From the NCBI RefSeq assembly GCF_011758765.1, contig NZ_JAANOU010000001.1, positions 62,001 to 126,000 of the forward strand: a DNA stretch of 64,000 nucleotides. The letters are read 5' to 3'. The first letter of the stretch is position 1. Each line of letters begins with the position of its first letter. Source of the stretch: Amycolatopsis viridis. GTDB lineage: Bacteria; Actinomycetota; Actinomycetes; Mycobacteriales; Pseudonocardiaceae. The translations under genes were made by a program, and so were the position numbers. Of this stretch, positions 60,224 through 64,000 are shown one piece after another. The notes below the pieces were generated by a model. The model ran no database searches, had not been told where the DNA came from, and saw only the letters and a program-made list of their open reading frames with translations.

Positions 60224-61939
60224 TCAGAACGGCTCGTCGTGCAGCCAGTCCAGCGCCTTGCGCGCCGCATTGGACACCGCGCGGTCGGGATGCGCCACCA
60301 CGACCGACTCCAGCACCTCCCGGGCGCTGGGGTGCCCGCAGATCGTCGCGCCCGCCAGGAACAGCAGCTGGTCCGGCCGCGGCTGGGCGGCGAAGTCGGC
60401 CAGTGCCTTCTCCCGGCCCTCGGTGCGGATGTCCGCCGCGAGAAGGTCCACTTTGCTGTACGTCCGCTCGTAGCCGGCAACCTCGCTGCGATCGATCAGC
60501 CCCGCGTCGAACAGCCAGGCGAGCGCGGCCGGGCCGGCCGCGGAATGGTCCCGCAGCGCGGCGATCGCGGCCACGCCCTCGCCGCCGAGCCGGGCCAGCA
60601 GGCGGAACGTGAGCATCCGGTGTTCGAAGTCGTCGGTGCGGCGGGCCAGCGCGGACAGTTCGACGATCGCGCGTTCCGGGTCGCGTGCGCGCAGCCACGT
60701 CGCCGCGCCCTCGTCGAGCACCTGCGGGTCCATCGGCGCCAGGCGCGCGAACAGGACCTCCGCCGTTTCCTCCGCCAAGTCGGTGACGGTCAGCACCGGC
60801 TCGCCGTCGGCGACGCGCAGCTCGTACGCCGCCTGCACGCCGAGCGGCAGCAGCCGCACCACCTGCCGTTCCTCCTCGGGCACCTCGTCGAGGTAGTCCA
60901 CGCCCGCGAAGTCGAGCAGGTCGTCGTAGTGCTCTTCACCCGCCGGGAAGATCTCCACCAGCCCGTACTCGACGAGCCGGTGCACGACGCGCAGGATCGT
61001 GGCGCCGTCCCCGCCCAGCATCTCGACCAGCATCGGGATCGTCGCCGGCTCGGTGGCCAGTTCGGTGATCATCTCTGCCGCGAGCGGGTTGCCCAGGACC
61101 GAGGTCACCGCCGCCCGCCACAGCTCGACCGGGTCACCCAGCCGTCGCGCCGCCTTCTTCACCCGCACCAGCCGTCCGCGGTACAAGCGCACGATCCCGG
61201 CGCGCTTGGCCATCGTGACGAACTCGGCCGGCGCGCTGATCTCGGCCAGGTCGCGCCCCTCCCCGACCCACTCGGCGAACCGGCGCAGCTGCGGCACCAC
61301 GGCCGTCACCTCGGCTTCCGCGGCGAGCCGTTCGGGTGCGGCGAGCGGGAACACCGGCGACGCCGCGGCCGTCTCGGCGTCCGGGTCGCCCTGGTAGTGG
61401 CGGTAGGCCAGGTCGTGCAGCAGCGCCTGGTCGACCTCGACCTCTCCGCGGCGGACCCGGTCGATGAACGCCTGCGCGGCGACCTCGTTCATCGGGTCGA
61501 TGCCGTGCTCGGCCATCGCGACGGCCCAGAACTTGGCCAGCCCGAAGTTGGCCGGTTCGTTCATCGCCGCGTCGAACCGGTCCGCGATCGCCGTCAGGTA
61601 GGTCCGCAGCACCAGCGGCTGCTCACTGCGCTCGTCCAGCAGGTCGGCGTCCTCGAAGAAGTCCATCAGCGCCTCCACCGTGGACAGCACGGCCGAGGAG
61701 TGCGGATCGAGCAGCACGACCTTGCGCGGGAACCACACCAGCAACGCGTTGCGGAGGATGTCGCGCGTCCAGCGGCCGAGCAGTCCGTCCCGTTCGAAGC
61801 GGAAGTCCAGCATGGCCCCGGCCACGACCGGGTCGACCACCCGTTGCCGCATCTGCGACCACGCGTCCAGTTCGACGAGCAACCGCTGCCGGGCGTCGAT
61901 GAACTCTTCCTCGTCCGCTCCGGTGTACACCATCCGCAT
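60224..61939 (-). CDS. Large helical conserved protein of unknown function
   Basis: 571 residues if started at ATG 61939 (ATG 61933 and GTG 61972 are alternatives; no clear ribosome-binding site). No signal peptide or membrane helix. The sequence is Ala/Leu/Glu-rich and predicted helical; the C-terminal third (ARLGGEGVAAIAALRDHSAAGPAALAWLF, HPSAREVLESVVVAHPDRAVSNAARKALDWL) has HEAT-like repeat character. I do not recognise the family or infer a function. Confidence 0.75.
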   Translation of the reverse strand: MRMVYTGADEEEFIDARQRLLVELDAWSQMRQRVVDPVVAGAMLDFRFERDGLLGRWTRDILRNALLVWFPRKVVLLDPHSSAVLSTVEALMDFFEDADLLDERSEQPLVLRTYLTAIADRFDAAMNEPANFGLAKFWAVAMAEHGIDPMNEVAAQAFIDRVRRGEVEVDQALLHDLAYRHYQGDPDAETAAASPVFPLAAPERLAAEAEVTAVVPQLRRFAEWVGEGRDLAEISAPAEFVTMAKRAGIVRLYRGRLVRVKKAARRLGDPVELWRAAVTSVLGNPLAAEMITELATEPATIPMLVEMLGGDGATILRVVHRLVEYGLVEIFPAGEEHYDDLLDFAGVDYLDEVPEEERQVVRLLPLGVQAAYELRVADGEPVLTVTDLAEETAEVLFARLAPMDPQVLDEGAATWLRARDPERAIVELSALARRTDDFEHRMLTFRLLARLGGEGVAAIAALRDHSAAGPAALAWLFDAGLIDRSEVAGYERTYSKVDLLAADIRTEGREKALADFAAQPRPDQLLFLAGATICGHPSAREVLESVVVAHPDRAVSNAARKALDWLHDEPF

Positions 61940-61968
61940 GCCCCGATGGTCCCGCAGATGGCGCCTAA

Positions 61969-63363
61969 TCACACCCCCGGAAACCGCTGTGGGTCACGAA
62001 TCCGTTCGAACACCGCCGCCAGCTGGAGCACCCCGAGGTCGTCGAACCTGCGTCCGGCGATCTGCAGCCCGACCGGCTGGCCGGCACCCGTATAACCGCA
62101 GTTCAGCGATACCGCCGGCTGTCCGGACATGTTGTACGGCACGGTGAACGCGATGTGCTCGAACGGGCGCGCCGGGTCGTTGGTCGGGCTCGCCCACCCG
62201 GCCGGTGGCGCCGACACCGGGCAGGTCGGGGACAGCACGAAGTCGAAGCCTTCGACGGCCCGCAGCGCGGCGACGCTGATCGCGTCCATCTGCGCGAACC
62301 CGCGGTAGGCCGCGACCCCGGAGACTTCGGCGCCGCCCTGCGCCCAGGCCGCGATGTAGGGCAGCACGAGCGCCTGCCGCTCCGGCGGCAGGCCGCTGAT
62401 GTCGCACCACGCCCGCACCCGCCAGAAGTCGTCGAGCCCGTCCAGCATCTCCCTGGTCAGGAACGGTTCGACCGGTTCGACGACCGCGCCGGCCGCCTCC
62501 AACCGGCGGGCCGCGTCGAGCACCGCCGCGCGCACCTCGTCCTCGACCGGCAGGCCGACCCCGGCGTCCAGCTGCAACCCCAGCCGCAGGCCGGTGACGT
62601 CCAGATCGAGCTGGGTCCAGGCGATTTCCGCCGGAGGCAGGCTCAGGTGGTCGCGGTTGTCCGGAGCGGACAGCACGCCCATCAGCAGCGCGGTGTCGGC
62701 GACCGTGCGGGTGAGCGGGCCGACGACCCGCCCGGGGAACGGCGGGTGGACCGGGACGCGCCCGAAGCTCGGCTTGAGCCCGACCAGCCCGCACCACCCG
62801 GCCGGCAACCGGATCGAGCCGCCGATGTCGGTGCCGACGTGCAGCGGCCCGTATCCGGCGGCGGCTGCCGCGGCGGCGCCCGCGCTCGACCCGCCGGGCG
62901 TGCGGGAGACGTCCCACGGGTTGCGGCTCGCGGGGTGGAAGCTGGACAACCCGGAGGTCAGCATCCCGTAGTCGGGCATCGTGGTCTTGGCAAGCAGCAC
63001 CGCGCCGGCCTCCCGGGCGCGCGCGGCGGCGGGCGCGTCGGCCGGTGCCGGGACGAGCTCGGTCGCCGCCGTGCCAAGCGGCACCGGCGTGCCCTTCGTC
63101 GCGATGTTCTCCTTCAGCGTGAGCGGCACGCCGTCCAGCGGCCCCGCTTCCCCCGCGGCCCACCGCTGCTCCGACGCCTTGGCCGCCTCCCGCGCCCGCC
63201 CCGGGTCGTAGGCGTAGAGCGCGTGCAGGGTGGGTTCGAGCGCGTCGATGCGGGCGAGCACCGCCTCGGTGACCTCGACGGGGGACAGCGTCCCGGCGCG
63301 GTAGGCGGCGAGCAGGTCGGTCGCGGACAGCGCGGTCAACTCCACGGGCTGGTCCCCTCTCAT
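61969..63363 (-). CDS. Amidase signature family hydrolase
   Basis: 464 residues from ATG 63363 (GTG 63345 behind AGGGGA is an alternative). The catalytic triad of the family is visible: Lys84 in LTLKENIATKG, cis-Ser in RTPGGSSAGA (about 159) and nucleophile Ser183 in GTDIGGSIRLPA. Substrates in the family range from glutamine on tRNA to aryl amides; with no GatB/C-like neighbours a metabolic amidase is more likely. The start overlaps the SDR stop (ATGA). Confidence 0.9.
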   Translation of the reverse strand: MRGDQPVELTALSATDLLAAYRAGTLSPVEVTEAVLARIDALEPTLHALYAYDPGRAREAAKASEQRWAAGEAGPLDGVPLTLKENIATKGTPVPLGTAATELVPAPADAPAAARAREAGAVLLAKTTMPDYGMLTSGLSSFHPASRNPWDVSRTPGGSSAGAAAAAAAGYGPLHVGTDIGGSIRLPAGWCGLVGLKPSFGRVPVHPPFPGRVVGPLTRTVADTALLMGVLSAPDNRDHLSLPPAEIAWTQLDLDVTGLRLGLQLDAGVGLPVEDEVRAAVLDAARRLEAAGAVVEPVEPFLTREMLDGLDDFWRVRAWCDISGLPPERQALVLPYIAAWAQGGAEVSGVAAYRGFAQMDAISVAALRAVEGFDFVLSPTCPVSAPPAGWASPTNDPARPFEHIAFTVPYNMSGQPAVSLNCGYTGAGQPVGLQIAGRRFDDLGVLQLAAVFERIRDPQRFPGV

Positions 63364-64000
63364 TCCGGCGGTGTGAAGCGGCCGTCCACCGCGGTCCAGC
63401 CCCCGTCGACCGCCAGCACCGCACCGGTGACGAAGCTCGCGGCGTCGGAGGCCAGGTAGACGACGGCACCGGCCAGTTCGGACGCCTTGGCCCACCGGCC
63501 CAGCGCGCTCTTGCCGGCGTACGCGGCGTACCAGTCCGGGCTGGCCTTGATCTGCTCGGTCAGCGGCGTCTCGACCACGCCGGGCGCGATCGCGTTGACC
63601 CGCACCCCGGACGGTCCGAACTCGGCCGCCGCGGTCCGGAACAGCTGCACGAGCCCCGCCTTGGTCGCCGCGTACGGCCCCTGACCCGGTTCGACGGTGG
63701 TGCCGCGGATCGAGGAGAACCCGATGATGCTGCCGCGGCCGCGCTCGACCATGCCCGCCCCGAAGGCCCGGACGACGTCGAACGTCGCGCCGAGGTTGAG
63801 CGCGACCACCCGGTCGAACTCCTCGCGCCGGTAGTCCAGCAGGCGTTTGCGCACGTTGGTGGCCGCGGTCAGCACCACCACGTCGACCTCCAGCTCGGCC
63901 GCGGCGCGCTCCACGGCCGCCGGATCGAGCACGTCGATCTCGTAGGGCCTGCCGCCGGTCTCCCGGGCGGTCTCCCCCGCCGCACCGGGGTTGCGGTCGG
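63360..64000 (-). CDS. SDR oxidoreductase, N-terminus beyond the window
   Basis: The last 213 or so codons of a classical short-chain dehydrogenase. TAATNVRKRLLDY (NAG-like), IIGFSSIRGTTVEPGQGPYAATKAG (catalytic Ser and Tyr-x-x-x-Lys) and APGVVETPLTEQIK are present, as is the C-terminal SFVTGAVLAVDGGWTA. The cofactor-binding N-terminus lies past 64000; the frame is open to the window edge (RNPGAAGETARETGGRPYEI). It overlaps the amidase start, so both belong to one catabolic operon. Confidence 0.88.
   Translation of the reverse strand, partial: DRNPGAAGETARETGGRPYEIDVLDPAAVERAAAELEVDVVVLTAATNVRKRLLDYRREEFDRVVALNLGATFDVVRAFGAGMVERGRGSIIGFSSIRGTTVEPGQGPYAATKAGLVQLFRTAAAEFGPSGVRVNAIAPGVVETPLTEQIKASPDWYAAYAGKSALGRWAKASELAGAVVYLASDAASFVTGAVLAVDGGWTAVDGRFTPPE

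Noticed and set aside
59435..62095. 886-codon plus-strand frame
   Set aside because: Out of frame over the second CoA lyase and antisense to the 60224 gene; Arg/Gly/Gln-rich shadow.

Overview
The window is a high-G+C actinobacterial chromosome segment. It is dense with short operons whose genes overlap by ATGA or GTGA junctions. DUF3558-type lipoproteins, WXG100/type VII secretion (T7SS) style proteins, XRE-TPR regulators, UDP-glucose dehydrogenase and many candidate leaderless starts point to the Pseudonocardiaceae; an Amycolatopsis-like genome is my best guess, but the genus is an inference. I saw no tRNA, rRNA, CRISPR array, insertion sequence or prophage.

Layout. 1-5.7 kb: a truncated lipoprotein gene, an M20 dipeptidase and a three-gene 2-oxoacid dehydrogenase operon (E1alpha, E1beta, E2). 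5.7-8.3 kb: a TetR regulator with a perfect palindrome inside its promoter, translationally coupled to an ABC exporter. 8.4-11.1 kb: a tandem array of [helical T7SS-like protein + DUF3558 lipoprotein] pairs, including a chimeric remnant of a collapsed unit. 11.2-21.9 kb: two paralogous single-pass membrane proteins, a GT-C type membrane glycosyltransferase, and a four-gene surface-glycan operon (tandem-domain methyltransferase, GT4 enzyme, coiled-coil protein, two-domain glycosyltransferase). 21.8-33.9 kb: a two-component system, an XRE regulator divergent from a DHA2 transporter, an ECF sigma factor with a VOC protein, UDP-glucose dehydrogenase, an SDR, an erythromycin-esterase-like gene divergent from a double-MerR regulator, a RecB-like nuclease and a DUF6474-like gene. 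33.9-40.6 kb: an osmoprotectant ABC operon (SBP, two permeases, CBS-ATPase) and a copper operon (YcnI, CopC, CopD). 40.7-49.9 kb: a phosphotransferase with an XRE-TPR regulator, two small conserved genes, a candidate structured small RNA, a sugar MFS with a shortened GH1 gene, a TetR, a cluster of three DnaA-box-like sites, and a PLP amino-acid deaminase/aldolase divergent from an aldonolactone oxidase. 49.9-54.7 kb: a compact polymorphic-toxin locus. 54.8-64 kb: an NAD-binding protein, a Ser/Thr kinase with an extracellular sensor, two CitE-like CoA lyases, a large hypothetical protein, an amidase and a truncated SDR.

The most interesting system is the minus-strand operon 54718->49963. A WXG100 protein with a C-terminal YxxxE signal is followed by a 1032-residue CpnT-like protein (WXG-like N-terminus, hydrophobic segment, about 430-residue Pro-rich linker, C-terminal domain with a GNAT-like Q-G-Q-G-L motif). 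Directly coupled to it is an ADP-ribosylglycohydrolase homologue in which the acidic metal ligands expected for the family are replaced. The order resembles EsxF/CpnT/immunity arrangements, but with an apparently non-catalytic hydrolase fold in the immunity position. The T7SS theme recurs in the 8.4-11.1 kb array, where two of three C-terminal tails carry YxxxD. Most of the remaining genes are ordinary metabolism, transport and regulation.
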